Assembly: GCA_020636315.1 (NCBI GenBank)
Contig: JACJYA010000018.1
Span: forward strand, 1-64,000
Length of the DNA stretch: 64,000 nucleotides
Direction: 5' to 3'
From: Lewinellaceae bacterium
Lineage (GTDB): Bacteria; Bacteroidota; Bacteroidia; Chitinophagales; Saprospiraceae
Shown: in pieces, positions 1 to 8,788 of the stretch
Layout of the letters: each line of letters begins with the position of its first letter
How positions within the stretch are numbered: position 1 is the stretch's first letter
Position numbers and translations under genes: made by a program
Notes under the pieces: generated by a model
The model's input: the letters and a program-made list of their open reading frames with translations, nothing else
What the model was told of the DNA's origin: nothing
The model's database searches: none

Positions 1-1
1 T

Positions 2-3000
2 CTGCCTGATGCGATCGGCTTTCAGGCCAGTGCCGGCAGCACTCTGGTGTGGAGCGGAGCCGGCATTGTTGACAGTGATAACGGCCTTTTCAATGCGGAT
101 TCCCTGTACGGGGCTTCTTCGGCTACTATTACCGTGTCGGCAACCAGCGCTTTCGGGTGTGAGTCGAGCCTGACGTTCCCCCTGGCGCTTCAGGATTATG
201 TGGATGCGGAGGTTGATGAATCCCAGATAACAGCCTGTTCGGGCAGCGGCCCTCTGTCCCTCGGCGCCATTCCCTCCGGTGGCGAGTGGTCGGGCCAGCA
301 GGTCAACGCCATTACCGGCGAAATCCAGGCCGGGCAGCTCAGCCCGGGCACTTATACCTATATTTATACCATTGAAGCCGGTACTTATTGTGAAAGCCGG
401 GATACTGTGGAGCTTACGATCCTGGATGCCGCCAACAGCGTTGTGGCCGGAGACGATCTATACGCCTGCATTTCCGACGGAGCAGTGCCGCTGCCGTCTG
501 CTACGCCACTTTCCGGCAACTGGCAGGGGCCAGGCCTGACGAATGGCGATCAGGCCGATATTCAGGCCTTGCCCGGCCCTGGGGATTACACCTACACTTA
601 TACTGTTGATGCGCTTCCAGACGAATGCAATTCCGAAGAAATTACCCTTACCGTTTTACCGCTTCCCGAACCCGCTTTTGCTTTTGATTCTGTGGCCTGT
701 GAAGGAGCTCCCGTCAGTTTTACCAACATGACAGCCAATGCCGATGAATATAGCTGGGACTTCGGAGATATGAGTATGGGGTCATCCGCAGCAAACCCTC
801 AGCATACCTTTGGGCAGTCGGATGACTATACCGTTACCCTCACCGCCGAAAGCCTTAGCCCGCTCAACGGGGAGGTGGTCTGCAGTGCGGAGCTGTCCCA
901 GGATATTTACATTTCCCAGTCGCCGGAACTGGTGGCTTTCAATACGGATTATGACGAAGGCTGTGCGCCGCTCACCGTGACTTTCGACAACCAGAGCGTG
1001 GGCGATGACTTGTCTTACGTCTGGGATTTCGGAGGCCTGGATACCTCCTTTGCCGCTGCTCCGGGGGCCGTCTCATTTCCCCAGGGGGTGTTTGGCGATA
1101 CGACTTATATGGTCACCCTCGCGGTGGCCAATGGTTGTGGAAATGCAGTGGATACCGCCACCATTACAGTCTATCCTCAGCCTCAGGCCAGCTTCGGCGT
1201 CACTTTTGACGAGTTGTGCAGCGGAGATACCCTTTACACGAACAATACCAGCACCGGCAACCCCGAGCAGAATTTCTGGTTCATGAACAGCGCCAGCCTC
1301 GACCGCATTTACAGCACCGTCAACCCGCCGCCGGTCGTTCCTTTTACCCAAAGCATGACGGATACGTTGTCGGTGTTGCTGGTGGTGGAAAACGGCTGCG
1401 GGGTGGACTCAATGGAGCAATTGATCGCGATCAACCCTACAGATGTCAGTGCCCTGATCAACAGCTCGGCACAGGAGTTGTGCGTAGGGGATACGCTTTA
1501 TCTGGAGAGTTTCTCGACGCCGGGAGCGCCGGTCCGCTGGCACATTTCGGACGGCAATTCCTATACCGGCCCGTTGGTGGCGCATACTTTTGATTCTTCG
1601 GGCGTGTTTAACATCGCTCTTTACGCCGAAGGTTGCGGCGCCGACAGCATGGCGATCCAGGTGGTGGCGCTGCCGCTTCCACTGGTTTCGCTGGATTATT
1701 CTCCGAGCGGTTGTGTCAACAACCCGGTGAGGATCGAGACGATCTCCAACGGCGACGGCCAGGTGGTCTATTTCGGAGATGGCGACAGCACGCTGGCTTC
1801 CATTGCTCAACACGTTTACGCCGTTCCCGGCACGTATTATCCATCCGTTACGGCGATCAGCGCCCAGGGCTGCCGGAATACTTATACGGGTGGAATGCTG
1901 GAAATCGCTCCGCTTCCGGTGGTGGCCATTGCGGAAGTGGATTCTGTTTGCCAGGGAGCGCCGGCGACTTTCCTGAGCCAGAGTATCGGAGGTACTTCCT
2001 GTATCTGGTCATTTGGCGACGGCTATGGCGCCGATGTCTGTGAGGCTACTCACATGTTTGACACTACTGGGGTAATCGATGTTTCTCTCACTGTTGTTTC
2101 CGGGGTGGGCTGCCGCGATTCGGTAAGCCGGGCTGTTTATATTCGCCCCAGGCCCGTTGCTGATTTCGATCTTGGCCTGCAGGATGTTTGCGTTCCGGCG
2201 TCGGTTATCCTCACCGACAATTCCAGCGGCGCTACCGGCCTGAACTGGGACCTTGGCGATGGCAACGCAGCTACTGTCGGCGAATTCACCCATGTCTATG
2301 AAGCTGCCGGCGACTTTGAAGTCCGGCTGATCGCCACCAACGAGGCGATCTGCCGGGATACGGCTGTCCGGCAGTTCACCATTTACAGCCCGCCTGAAGG
2401 CAATTACGAATTGATCGAAAATTGTACTCAGGCAGAAGGCTACACACTGGTAGTGGAGGCTGAACCGAATGATTTTGCGGCTTTGTACGGCCAGAATTAC
2501 AGCCAGGAGGGAACGCGTCACGAACCGCTGGCGCCCGGAAATTATACCCTGGAACTGGAGTCGCCGGAGGGTTGCCTGACAACCCGGGAGGTTGTCGTTC
2601 CTCAGATCCAGGAACTCTTTGCCCACATTTTTCGGGATTCCTTTTCCATCGAGTTGGGCGAAACGGTTGACCTGGCAGTGACGATCAATCAGGCGGGTAC
2701 CCAAATACGCTGGTATCCTGCCGAAAGCCTGTCAGATACATCCATCACCAACCCGGTGGCCACGCCTTTTTTCACCACTACCTATGTGGTAGAGGCCACC
2801 AATTCCAAAGGCTGTGTAAAAAGAGATTCTGCCCTCGTTCGGGTAGCCATTGACCGGAAAAGGGGCATTTTCATTCCCAACGCCTTTACACCGGATGGCA
2901 GCGGGCACAACGACGTTTTCCGGATCATGAGTACCAATATCGGCCTGGTGGAGGTGCCTGTTTTCCGCGTTTTTGACCGTTGGGGAGAACTCGTTTTCGA

Positions 3001-3160
3001 GTCGCTCGGCTGTCCCGGAGATGAACTTCAGGGCTGTGGCTGGGATGGTACTTTTAAGGGGCAGAAGGCTGAGCAGGGCGTTTATACTTACTATGCCGAA
3101 CTGCTGTTCTTCGATGGTTTTGTACGGGTGGCGAAGGGCGATGTGACATTGATCCGGTAA
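2..3160 (+). CDS. T9SS cargo: PKD-repeat protein with type B sorting domain (5' end outside window)
   Basis: The frame is open from the left edge of the window, so the true start lies upstream and only the C-terminal part (over 1,050 residues) is visible. It contains several PKD-like domains, recognisable by repeated W-D/S-F-G-D cores followed by H-x-F/Y and a YTVTLT-type strand, with many paired cysteines. The last about 95 residues, from the IPNAFTPDGSGHND motif through FDRWGELVF to the final VAKGDVTLIR, form the gliding-motility (CHU_C) C-terminal domain used as a type B signal for type IX secretion. Known proteins of this build are large surface or secreted adhesin-like proteins. The PorP/SprF gene 43 bp downstream fits this, since type B cargo and PorP/SprF proteins are often neighbours. 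The ligand or substrate cannot be told from sequence. Confidence 0.92.
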   Translation: MPDAIGFQASAGSTLVWSGAGIVDSDNGLFNADSLYGASSATITVSATSAFGCESSLTFPLALQDYVDAEVDESQITACSGSGPLSLGAIPSGGEWSGQQVNAITGEIQAGQLSPGTYTYIYTIEAGTYCESRDTVELTILDAANSVVAGDDLYACISDGAVPLPSATPLSGNWQGPGLTNGDQADIQALPGPGDYTYTYTVDALPDECNSEEITLTVLPLPEPAFAFDSVACEGAPVSFTNMTANADEYSWDFGDMSMGSSAANPQHTFGQSDDYTVTLTAESLSPLNGEVVCSAELSQDIYISQSPELVAFNTDYDEGCAPLTVTFDNQSVGDDLSYVWDFGGLDTSFAAAPGAVSFPQGVFGDTTYMVTLAVANGCGNAVDTATITVYPQPQASFGVTFDELCSGDTLYTNNTSTGNPEQNFWFMNSASLDRIYSTVNPPPVVPFTQSMTDTLSVLLVVENGCGVDSMEQLIAINPTDVSALINSSAQELCVGDTLYLESFSTPGAPVRWHISDGNSYTGPLVAHTFDSSGVFNIALYAEGCGADSMAIQVVALPLPLVSLDYSPSGCVNNPVRIETISNGDGQVVYFGDGDSTLASIAQHVYAVPGTYYPSVTAISAQGCRNTYTGGMLEIAPLPVVAIAEVDSVCQGAPATFLSQSIGGTSCIWSFGDGYGADVCEATHMFDTTGVIDVSLTVVSGVGCRDSVSRAVYIRPRPVADFDLGLQDVCVPASVILTDNSSGATGLNWDLGDGNAATVGEFTHVYEAAGDFEVRLIATNEAICRDTAVRQFTIYSPPEGNYELIENCTQAEGYTLVVEAEPNDFAALYGQNYSQEGTRHEPLAPGNYTLELESPEGCLTTREVVVPQIQELFAHIFRDSFSIELGETVDLAVTINQAGTQIRWYPAESLSDTSITNPVATPFFTTTYVVEATNSKGCVKRDSALVRVAIDRKRGIFIPNAFTPDGSGHNDVFRIMSTNIGLVEVPVFRVFDRWGELVFESLGCPGDELQGCGWDGTFKGQKAEQGVYTYYAELLFFDGFVRVAKGDVTLIR

Positions 3161-3203
3161 GGGCCGGACGTCAATTGAATTTTCCGCCGCAAATCATAAT
3201 ATC

Positions 3204-4259
3204 ATGAAACATTTTACTTTTTTCAGGCTCCTGTTGATCCTTGTCGGCTTGCTTTTTATCAGCCGGGCCGGGCTGGCGCAGGATGCCCATTTTTCGCAGT
3301 TCAGCCGGACGGCGGGATATACCAATCCGGCCTTTGTGGGGCTTAGCCCGAGCCCGGCGCGACTTTCCCTGCAGTACCGCAACCAGTGGCCCACCGTGCT
3401 GGGCACCCAGGCCTATCATTCTGCACTGGCGGCATTTGACTGGCGCAATTGCCTGGACCTCAGTTTCTTCGCCTTTGGCGTCAGCGCCCAGGCCAGCCGG
3501 GCGGGAGCTTCCCGTTATACTGACGGGCAGGCGTTGCTGAGCCTGGCTTATCACCAGCAGATCGACCAGGGGTTCTACCTGGCGGCGGGCGTGCGCGGTG
3601 GAGCCTGGAATTACCGCATCGATGAGGGCCAGCTGGCTTTTGAAGAGCAATTCGATGGCATAGGCTTCGACCCCTCGCTCGACAACTTTGAATCTTTCGA
3701 TAAGCTTCAGCGTACGGTTTTCGGGCTTTCCACCGGCCTTTTGCTATACGATACCAAGGCTGCCTGGCAGGTTGGCGCCAGCCTGCTTCACGTCAACCAA
3801 CCTTTATATTCCTTCCTGGAGGATGCCCAGAACGGGAACCGGGTAGGTATGGGATGGTCCTTTCAGGGGCAGTTCGGCGTTTCCACCAACCGAAGCCGCG
3901 ATACTAAGGAACTGGCTTTCCAGTTTTTCTACCGCCAGCAGGCCCTGTTCAAGAACAGCAAACAGCGAATGCTGTCGGCGGGCGCGCTCTGGCAACTGAC
4001 GGAAAGTAAAAAGGGCAATGCATTTTTCCTGGGAACTTACGGGCGCCTGGGCCGCCGGGCGGGTGATGCCGGCTTTACTTTCGATTCGGTGACCCCTTAT
4101 ATGCGTGTGGATTTCGGAGACTGGAGCTTCGGCCTGTCTTATGATGTGAATGTCTCTCCGCTGGCTAACGTTTCCAGGCTGGGAGGGGCGGTGGAATTGT
4201 CTCTTCAGGCAAATCTCGGAGATATAAGGGATTGCATCGTTTGCCCTGCAAACTGGTAG
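3204..4259 (+). CDS. PorP/SprF family type IX secretion membrane protein
   Basis: A 351-residue protein with a clear signal peptide (hydrophobic residues about 5-25, ending GLAQ) followed by the PorP/SprF hallmark region: DAHFSQF, then TNPAFVGL, then YRNQWP, and a series of amphipathic strands of an outer-membrane barrel ending in FGLSYDVNVS and a C-terminal aromatic residue. PorP/SprF proteins sit in the outer membrane; the family is linked to type IX secretion and to holding type B cargo at the surface. It directly follows the type B cargo gene on the same strand, probably as one transcript, and a strong hairpin follows its stop. Bacteroidota carry many paralogues, so this is likely a dedicated partner of the upstream protein rather than the core porP. 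Confidence 0.92.
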   Translation: MKHFTFFRLLLILVGLLFISRAGLAQDAHFSQFSRTAGYTNPAFVGLSPSPARLSLQYRNQWPTVLGTQAYHSALAAFDWRNCLDLSFFAFGVSAQASRAGASRYTDGQALLSLAYHQQIDQGFYLAAGVRGGAWNYRIDEGQLAFEEQFDGIGFDPSLDNFESFDKLQRTVFGLSTGLLLYDTKAAWQVGASLLHVNQPLYSFLEDAQNGNRVGMGWSFQGQFGVSTNRSRDTKELAFQFFYRQQALFKNSKQRMLSAGALWQLTESKKGNAFFLGTYGRLGRRAGDAGFTFDSVTPYMRVDFGDWSFGLSYDVNVSPLANVSRLGGAVELSLQANLGDIRDCIVCPANW

Positions 4260-4268
4260 GGATAGAAA

Positions 4269-4302
4269 CATGAGTCATCCCTGATTTTAGGGATGACTCA
4301 TG
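4269..4302. terminator. Perfect hairpin between convergent genes
   Basis: Fourteen-base perfect inverted repeat (catgagtcatccct and its complement) with a six-base loop, 9 bp after the porP/sprF-like stop and 18 bp before the end of the convergent minus-strand gene. Its placement suggests a bidirectional terminator. There is no strong U-tract. Confidence 0.7.
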
Positions 4303-4320
4303 TAGAGCCTTATCTCCCTG

Positions 4321-4710
4321 TCAATTCTCTCCGAGAATAATGACCAGAGTATAGATCAGCCCGGGCAAATAGAATAATAAGGTCAGCAGCAGCGATATCC
4401 AGAAGCGGCTGGTGATCCCGTCGTACAGGGCCATGGCCAGTGGAGGAAGCAGGATGGCGATGATGACCAGCAGGAGCAGGTCGGTATCCGAAGCCCGGCG
4501 GAGCTCCTTGAGCTTTTCTTTCAACTGCTTTTTGAATTGCTTGCGTTGCTGGCGCTTCTTTTTTCTCAATTCCTTTTTACTGAGGGCTTTTTCTCCTTCT
4601 ACGGTGCGTTCTACTTTCGCTCCTGATTTGATGTGGACTGTCGCCTGGGCCGGCTGAAGGCCTGACAATAAGAAAAGGCTACAGCAAATAAGTACGTAAG
4701 ATAATCTCAT
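4321..4710 (-). CDS. YqaE/Pmp3-family small membrane protein with charged N-terminal extension
   Basis: 129 residues. Residues about 1-24 are a signal peptide ending QPAQA. Residues about 35-75 are strongly basic and charged (KKELRKKKRQQRKQFKKQ), probably a helical coiled segment. Residues about 78-127 are two hydrophobic helices with the Pmp3/YqaE signature, ILLPPLAMALYDG followed by FWISLLLTLLFYLPGLIY. Classical Pmp3 proteins are only about 50-60 residues, are inner-membrane proteins, and in yeast and plants are tied to membrane potential and salt stress. The extended, signal-peptide-bearing form is common in Bacteroidota. The exact role is unknown. Confidence 0.8.
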   Translation of the reverse strand: MRLSYVLICCSLFLLSGLQPAQATVHIKSGAKVERTVEGEKALSKKELRKKKRQQRKQFKKQLKEKLKELRRASDTDLLLLVIIAILLPPLAMALYDGITSRFWISLLLTLLFYLPGLIYTLVIILGEN

Positions 4711-4928
4711 TGGATCTGTATTTGGTGAAGAATTGGATGTAAAAAGGCGTATTCTCAGGAATGTCTGAAGCTTACATTCTGCCGGTACACAGGCAGTTGC
4801 TTTTCTTCATGCCCTTTGAACTGCAGTGTTCGGGAACGTAAAATACAAAAAGGAGAGAGTAACTACAATGCGGCGCCGTATTGAGTTAATTTTCTTTTCG
4901 CTTCCAAACCTGGCTTCCAAACAAGCTC

Positions 4929-5393
4929 TCAGCCTTTAATGGGGTCAATCATTGGCAGGTCGGTGACTTTAGCTTCTTTGGGGCCGATGCTCACCCAGCC
5001 AATGACGCCTCCGGAGGCTTTGGCGACGTGGCGGGCAAAACTCAGCAGCCCGTCGTAGAAATGTTTGGCGTGTTTGGGTTCGAGCAGAGGGAGGATGTCG
5101 TTGAGTTTGCTCAGTTCTGCACTGATGGCTTCCTGACGTTGTTGTGTTTCTCTTGGCAGGGTGCGAATGAGTTCCAGCAGCCGTTCGTGGAGGTGTTCGT
5201 CAACTTTTTTATAATATTCCTGCCATTCCTGGTGAAAATGGAAGGTCCGGATATGAGCGATCTTCTCTCCTTGTTGCAGTTCGGCGTCGTCGATGACGCC
5301 GTCGGCTCCCGCCACGAGAAGGGTTACATAGGGGATGGCGTCGTAGAGTATCTTTTGTTTCTCTGCCGGCAGAGATTCTATGCTTTTGATCAT
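4929..5393 (-). CDS. TerB-like hypothetical protein
   Basis: 154 residues, soluble, no signal peptide. The N-terminal segment contains VAGADGVIDDAELQ, which resembles the acidic VAxADGxID(D/E)xE motif of TerB/DjlA-type helical domains that may bind metal. The rest is predicted helical (LHERLLELIRTLP, AISAELSKLNDILP) and ends with a conserved-looking GGVIGWVSIGPKEAK segment. The ATG at 5393 is preceded by a plausible Bacteroidota promoter. The gene stands alone between convergent or spaced neighbours. The TerB relation rests on one short motif, so function is unassigned. Confidence 0.65.
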   Translation of the reverse strand: MIKSIESLPAEKQKILYDAIPYVTLLVAGADGVIDDAELQQGEKIAHIRTFHFHQEWQEYYKKVDEHLHERLLELIRTLPRETQQRQEAISAELSKLNDILPLLEPKHAKHFYDGLLSFARHVAKASGGVIGWVSIGPKEAKVTDLPMIDPIKG

Positions 5394-5419
5394 TACAGGC
5401 TTGGCATTTGTGTTCGGCC

Positions 5420-5451
5420 CAAAAATAAACTTTTGTGGTTTTGCGAAGCAA
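5420..5451 (-). promoter_or_regulatory. Putative Bacteroidota promoter of the TerB-like gene
   Basis: On the minus strand a TATTTTTG (5427-5420) matches the -7 consensus TAnnTTTG, and an ATTG lies about 21 bases upstream, close to the usual -33 TTTG spacing. Transcription would start about 20 bases before the ATG at 5393. Confidence 0.4.
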
Positions 5452-5497
5452 TAAAACGAAAGGATATTTCCTATATTTTTTCATCACCTCAGGGGGC

Positions 5498-5974
5498 TCA
5501 AATATTCAAAGCAATGATAATGACCAGGAGGTGAATCAGAATGCCGGCGGCGATTCCCGCATTGCGCTGCCCGCGGGAAAGTTGTGGGGTTATTTCCCGG
5601 AAGGCCGTTAATCCCAGCGGCAGGTAGAGCAACACAGCAGAGAACGTGCCTGGTGAGTAAACTCCGGAGGCCAGGCACGACAAGGGGTGAAGCAGGCCGT
5701 TGATGAACAGCACGGTCCAGAGGGCCAGCAGAATAACCTTGTTTTTCCAGCCCAGGGTATAGGCAACGGCAAAGGCCGCCATAACTGGCCAGGCAACGCC
5801 GTTGATGATCAGAAAATCAGTAACCGACAACCTGGCGCCCATGAAGCCCGATAACCAGGCAGGGAAACCCTCGCCGGCAAAATATTCTTCCAGCAGGTGG
5901 ATGAAGTAGGTGGCAGGCAGCAGCCAGGCAAGGAGGGTGAGAGAGAGGGGGGGGGCATGGTTGGATGGTTTCAT
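5498..5974 (-). CDS. HXXEE-domain integral membrane protein
   Basis: 158 residues with four or five hydrophobic helices. The first ends in FIHLLEEYFAGEGFPAW, which contains the H-x-x-E-E motif that names the HXXEE family; the later NGLLHPLSCLASGVYSPGTFSA carries a second His and the conserved Y-S-P-G-T motif of that family. The function of HXXEE proteins is not established; the conserved His and Glu suggest a membrane metalloenzyme. The 5' coding region holds a run of nine C at codons 7-10 (5947-5955), which could slip during replication. The start codon itself lies in a short CCATCTAA-type repeat, so translation might begin at either of two nearby ATGs (5974 or 5959). Confidence 0.82.
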   Translation of the reverse strand: MKPSNHAPPLSLTLLAWLLPATYFIHLLEEYFAGEGFPAWLSGFMGARLSVTDFLIINGVAWPVMAAFAVAYTLGWKNKVILLALWTVLFINGLLHPLSCLASGVYSPGTFSAVLLYLPLGLTAFREITPQLSRGQRNAGIAAGILIHLLVIIIALNI

Positions 5975-6098
5975 GGTTAGATGGTTAGATGGCTGGGGGC
6001 AGTATCTTGGAATCTTTGGGGTTTAGGAGTCTAGCTTATCGGAGGTTTGTCAGGGGTTAGGAGAGGAGGAATTTAGGGCTGGCGGGATCTTTCGGGAC

Positions 6099-6180
6099 TG
6101 TTCATAGGGGGCTGTTCATGGTTTCTGGTTTTCTGATTTCTGGGTTTCTGGGTTTCTGGTTTCTGGTTTCCTGGAACGAG
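6099..6180. repeat. TTTCTGG-type repeat tract, copy 1
   Basis: Degenerate direct repeats of tttctgg, introduced by a gactgttca word, between the HXXEE gene start and the symporter gene end. Similar tracts with the same gggactgttca lead-in occur at about 58231-58296 and 60336-60390. No coding content is seen in 5975-6225. Confidence 0.6.
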
Positions 6181-6225
6181 CAGAGCTTAGTTTTTCGACA
6201 AATGTACAACAATCTGCTCCGGTTT

Positions 6226-7761
6226 TTAAAAGAAAACCAGATACAAACCGATTGTCACCACGAAGATCAGGATGCTCCATATTTTCACCGTTTTGCTAAG
6301 CCGGTATTCTACCTGCAGCCGCTCCGGAATGGGGTTGGGGTGCTCCATTGGCCGGATCAGGGTGTAAATGGCCATCACCACTACGATCGCGATAAAGGTG
6401 ATCATCATGTGGTGGAGAAAGGCGATGTCGGGCAGGAAGTACAACAGAGCGCCATACACCGGGATGTTCAGCGCCATTCCGATGAGGGCGGCGGCCGGCG
6501 GTATTTTTTCCCAAACCATACCAAAGAAAAAGGCGGCGACAATACCCGGCTGAATGAAGCCCCAATACAGCTGCAGGAAGAGGTAGAGCCCCCCTTCGAA
6601 CGAACTGACGACGGGCGCCCACAGGCAGGCGACGGCCATCAGCACCAGGGTCGTGATGCGCCCCACCCGGATCTCCGTCCCGGAGTCGGCATCGGGGTTG
6701 AAGAAGGGGCGGTAGATGTCCATCGTGAAGATGGTAGCCGCCGAGTTCAGCAGAGAGTCCAGGGTGCTCATGGTGGCCCCGAACAGGGCCGCCAGCATGA
6801 TGCCGGTGAGGCCGGCCGGCAGCAGGTGCTTGATCAGGGTAGGGTAGGCGGCGTCGGGGTTGGCGATCTCGTCGGCGTAAAGCTCATAAGCAATGATGCC
6901 CGGGAAAATGATGATAAAGGGCAGGATGAGCTTCAGGGAAGCGCCGAATAGGATGCCTTTTTGCCCCTCTTCAATGCTTCTGGCGCCCAGGGTGCGCTGG
7001 GTGATGAACTGGTTGAGCCCGAAGTAGAACAGGTTGGGTATCCACATGCCACCGAAAAAGACGGCCAGCCAGGGCAGGTCGGGATGATCCAGCGGCAGAA
7101 CCGTATGCAGCCTCCCTCCGGAGCGGGCCACAAACTCGCCGACACCCCCGATGGCCTGAAAACCCATCACCGTGATGATCAGCCCCCCGATCAGCAGGGC
7201 AGTGCCCTGGATCACATCCGACCAGACCACTGCCTTCAGCCCCCCATAGACCGTATAACCTCCGGCAATGATGCCGATCAGCCAGATGCCATAGCTCAGA
7301 GGGATATCGAAAATGGTGCTGAGCCCGAAGGCGCCCGCATACAGCACCGTGGCAATGGTAACTCCCACGTAAAACAGGAGCATGAAAAAGGACATGAATG
7401 TACGGGCGGCGCGGTTATAGCGGTATTCCAGGTATTCCGGCATGGTGTATATCCCCGCCTTCAGGAACTTTGGCAGCAGGAACAGCCCCACGATGGTGAG
7501 CGCCAGGGCGCCGATCCATTCAAAACTGGCCACCGCCAGCCCGATGTCGCCCTTAAACCCCTGCCCCGCCTGCCCGATGAAGTGCTCGGTGGAGATGTTG
7601 GAAGCGATCAGCGACAGGCCGATCACCCACCAGGAGAGGTTGCGGCCGGCCAGGAAGTAGTCCTCCGCGGTGTCCTCCTTGCGGGAGATATACAAGGTAA
7701 AAAGGACGACAAAGACAATGAAGCCGATGAAGGTGACGAGGTCCAGGGTGTTGAATTGCAT
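6226..7761 (-). CDS. Sodium:solute symporter (SSS/SLC5 family, SGLT-like)
   Basis: 511 residues with about 13-14 transmembrane helices, the usual size of the family. Visible signatures include DYFLAGRNLSWW after helix 1, SNISTEHFIGQAGQGF, the YTVYGGLKAVVWSDVIQG loop, FYFGLNQFITQRTLGA, and ATMSTLDSLLNS with the Ser residues that help form the Na2 site in LeuT-fold carriers. The closest well-known type is bacterial vSGLT, so a sugar or related polyol driven by the Na+ gradient is likely, but the substrate is inferred only from family resemblance. The gene is monocistronic or follows the small degraded gene at 7817-8152. The protein acts in the inner membrane. Confidence 0.9.
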   Translation of the reverse strand: MQFNTLDLVTFIGFIVFVVLFTLYISRKEDTAEDYFLAGRNLSWWVIGLSLIASNISTEHFIGQAGQGFKGDIGLAVASFEWIGALALTIVGLFLLPKFLKAGIYTMPEYLEYRYNRAARTFMSFFMLLFYVGVTIATVLYAGAFGLSTIFDIPLSYGIWLIGIIAGGYTVYGGLKAVVWSDVIQGTALLIGGLIITVMGFQAIGGVGEFVARSGGRLHTVLPLDHPDLPWLAVFFGGMWIPNLFYFGLNQFITQRTLGARSIEEGQKGILFGASLKLILPFIIIFPGIIAYELYADEIANPDAAYPTLIKHLLPAGLTGIMLAALFGATMSTLDSLLNSAATIFTMDIYRPFFNPDADSGTEIRVGRITTLVLMAVACLWAPVVSSFEGGLYLFLQLYWGFIQPGIVAAFFFGMVWEKIPPAAALIGMALNIPVYGALLYFLPDIAFLHHMMITFIAIVVVMAIYTLIRPMEHPNPIPERLQVEYRLSKTVKIWSILIFVVTIGLYLVFF

Positions 7762-7816
7762 GAAGTGGGTTTTTCGTTTTGGATGGTGGTTTGGGGTGGT
7801 TTAAACCAGGATAAAA

Positions 7817-8152
7817 TTAACAGTATTCAAGTAAATTTACCCTATTGGCATCAGGGGCTTCTTTAAAATTTACTTCTCTTGGATGCCAGGCCCATTTTTC
7901 AGGTGACATATCCTTTGAAAAATCTTCCGTCAGTTCTTCCAGCCCACATTGCACAACATCAAAACTCCCTTCCCATTCCTTCTGGCTGATAAAAATACAA
8001 TCCTGCCGGCAATCCTCTTGCCCTGATGAAAATCATTGTTCCTGATATCAATGGGCGCTACATTGGAAATTTCCGGGATGTAAAGGAAAATGAGTAAAGG
8101 CGGAGCCGGGCTGTCATCAAAATTCAGGGCGTACAGCAGGATGGAATTAGCG
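7817..8152 (-). pseudogene. Frameshifted remnant of an unknown protein
   Basis: Reading the minus strand from inside the next gene's 5' region gives a protein-like frame (...PEISNVAPIDIRNNDF, HQGKRIAGRIVF) that stops making sense at a run of five A/T at 7992-7996. Shifting by one base there continues as ISQKEWEGSFDVVQCGLEEL, EDFSKDMSPEKWAWHPREV and VNLLEYC, ending with TAA at 7817-7819. The composition is that of a real soluble protein, so I read it as a gene with a one-base indel, or a sequencing error in the homopolymer. No start codon is evident; a stop in the same frame lies at about 8180. The family is not recognised. Confidence 0.5.
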
Positions 8153-8770
8153 ATGAAAAACAGTTTTGAATTATGGCGCTACGCCTGGAAGCGGCGGCGG
8201 TTCCGGGTGGCTATTGTCTTTTCTGCGCTCGTCCTCCTCGTGAACCTGGCTGTCCTGCCATCCTTTTTTCAATTTCTGGAACAACGCCCGGGGGCGGCCC
8301 TGGATGACCCGGTACTGTGCCGCCTTCCGCCCCGGGACTTTTCCCACCCGATCTTTTTTTTGATCTATAGCGCGCTTTTTTACGTCATCGGGAGGGGCAT
8401 TTTTTCTCCCGGCGTGTTCATTCGGTTCGCCACTTCCTATGCCATCGTCCTTTTGATGCGGGTAGTTACCTTATATCTCACTCCGCTTGGCCCTCCCGCC
8501 GGCCTGGTGCCGATGCCGGACCCCTGGACTCCCTTGTTCTCCGGGGCGCCGGCCCTGACGCAGGACCTGTTCTTCTCCGGGCATACGGCCACTGCTTTTC
8601 TGGTTTTTCTATCGCTTACCGGGAAGGTGGAAAAACTGGCGGCCCTTGTTCTGGTGGCGGCCCTCGTCGTCTTACTCTTGTATCAGCACATTCATTATAC
8701 CATCGATATCGTGGCGGCTTTCCCTTTTGCCTATCTCGGATACCGGATAAGCAAAAAGGCCGTCCCATAA
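8141..8770 (+). CDS. PAP2_C / sphingomyelin-synthase-like membrane phosphotransferase
   Basis: About 209 residues with five or six transmembrane helices. Two motifs stand out: LFFSGHTATAFL (like the SGHT motif of sphingomyelin synthases and lipid phosphatases) and HIHYTIDIVAAF (like the HYTxDVV motif). The first phosphatase motif KxxxxxxRP is absent, which favours the PAP2_C/SMS-like branch that moves phospho-headgroups between lipids over ordinary PAP2 phosphatases. The start at 8141 has an AGCAGG upstream; ATG 8153 is an alternative, while ATG 8090 would overlap the degraded gene and is less likely. It is followed after 18 bp by an acyltransferase gene, which supports a shared role in lipid (possibly ceramide) metabolism. 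Confidence 0.75.
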   Translation: MELAMKNSFELWRYAWKRRRFRVAIVFSALVLLVNLAVLPSFFQFLEQRPGAALDDPVLCRLPPRDFSHPIFFLIYSALFYVIGRGIFSPGVFIRFATSYAIVLLMRVVTLYLTPLGPPAGLVPMPDPWTPLFSGAPALTQDLFFSGHTATAFLVFLSLTGKVEKLAALVLVAALVVLLLYQHIHYTIDIVAAFPFAYLGYRISKKAVP

Positions 8771-8788
8771 CCTGTAAAGAGAAGCGTC

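Noticed and set aside
6118..6951. Frame starting in the TTTCTGG tract and running antisense to the symporter
   Set aside because: The N-terminus only translates the repeat, and the rest is the reverse of transmembrane helices.
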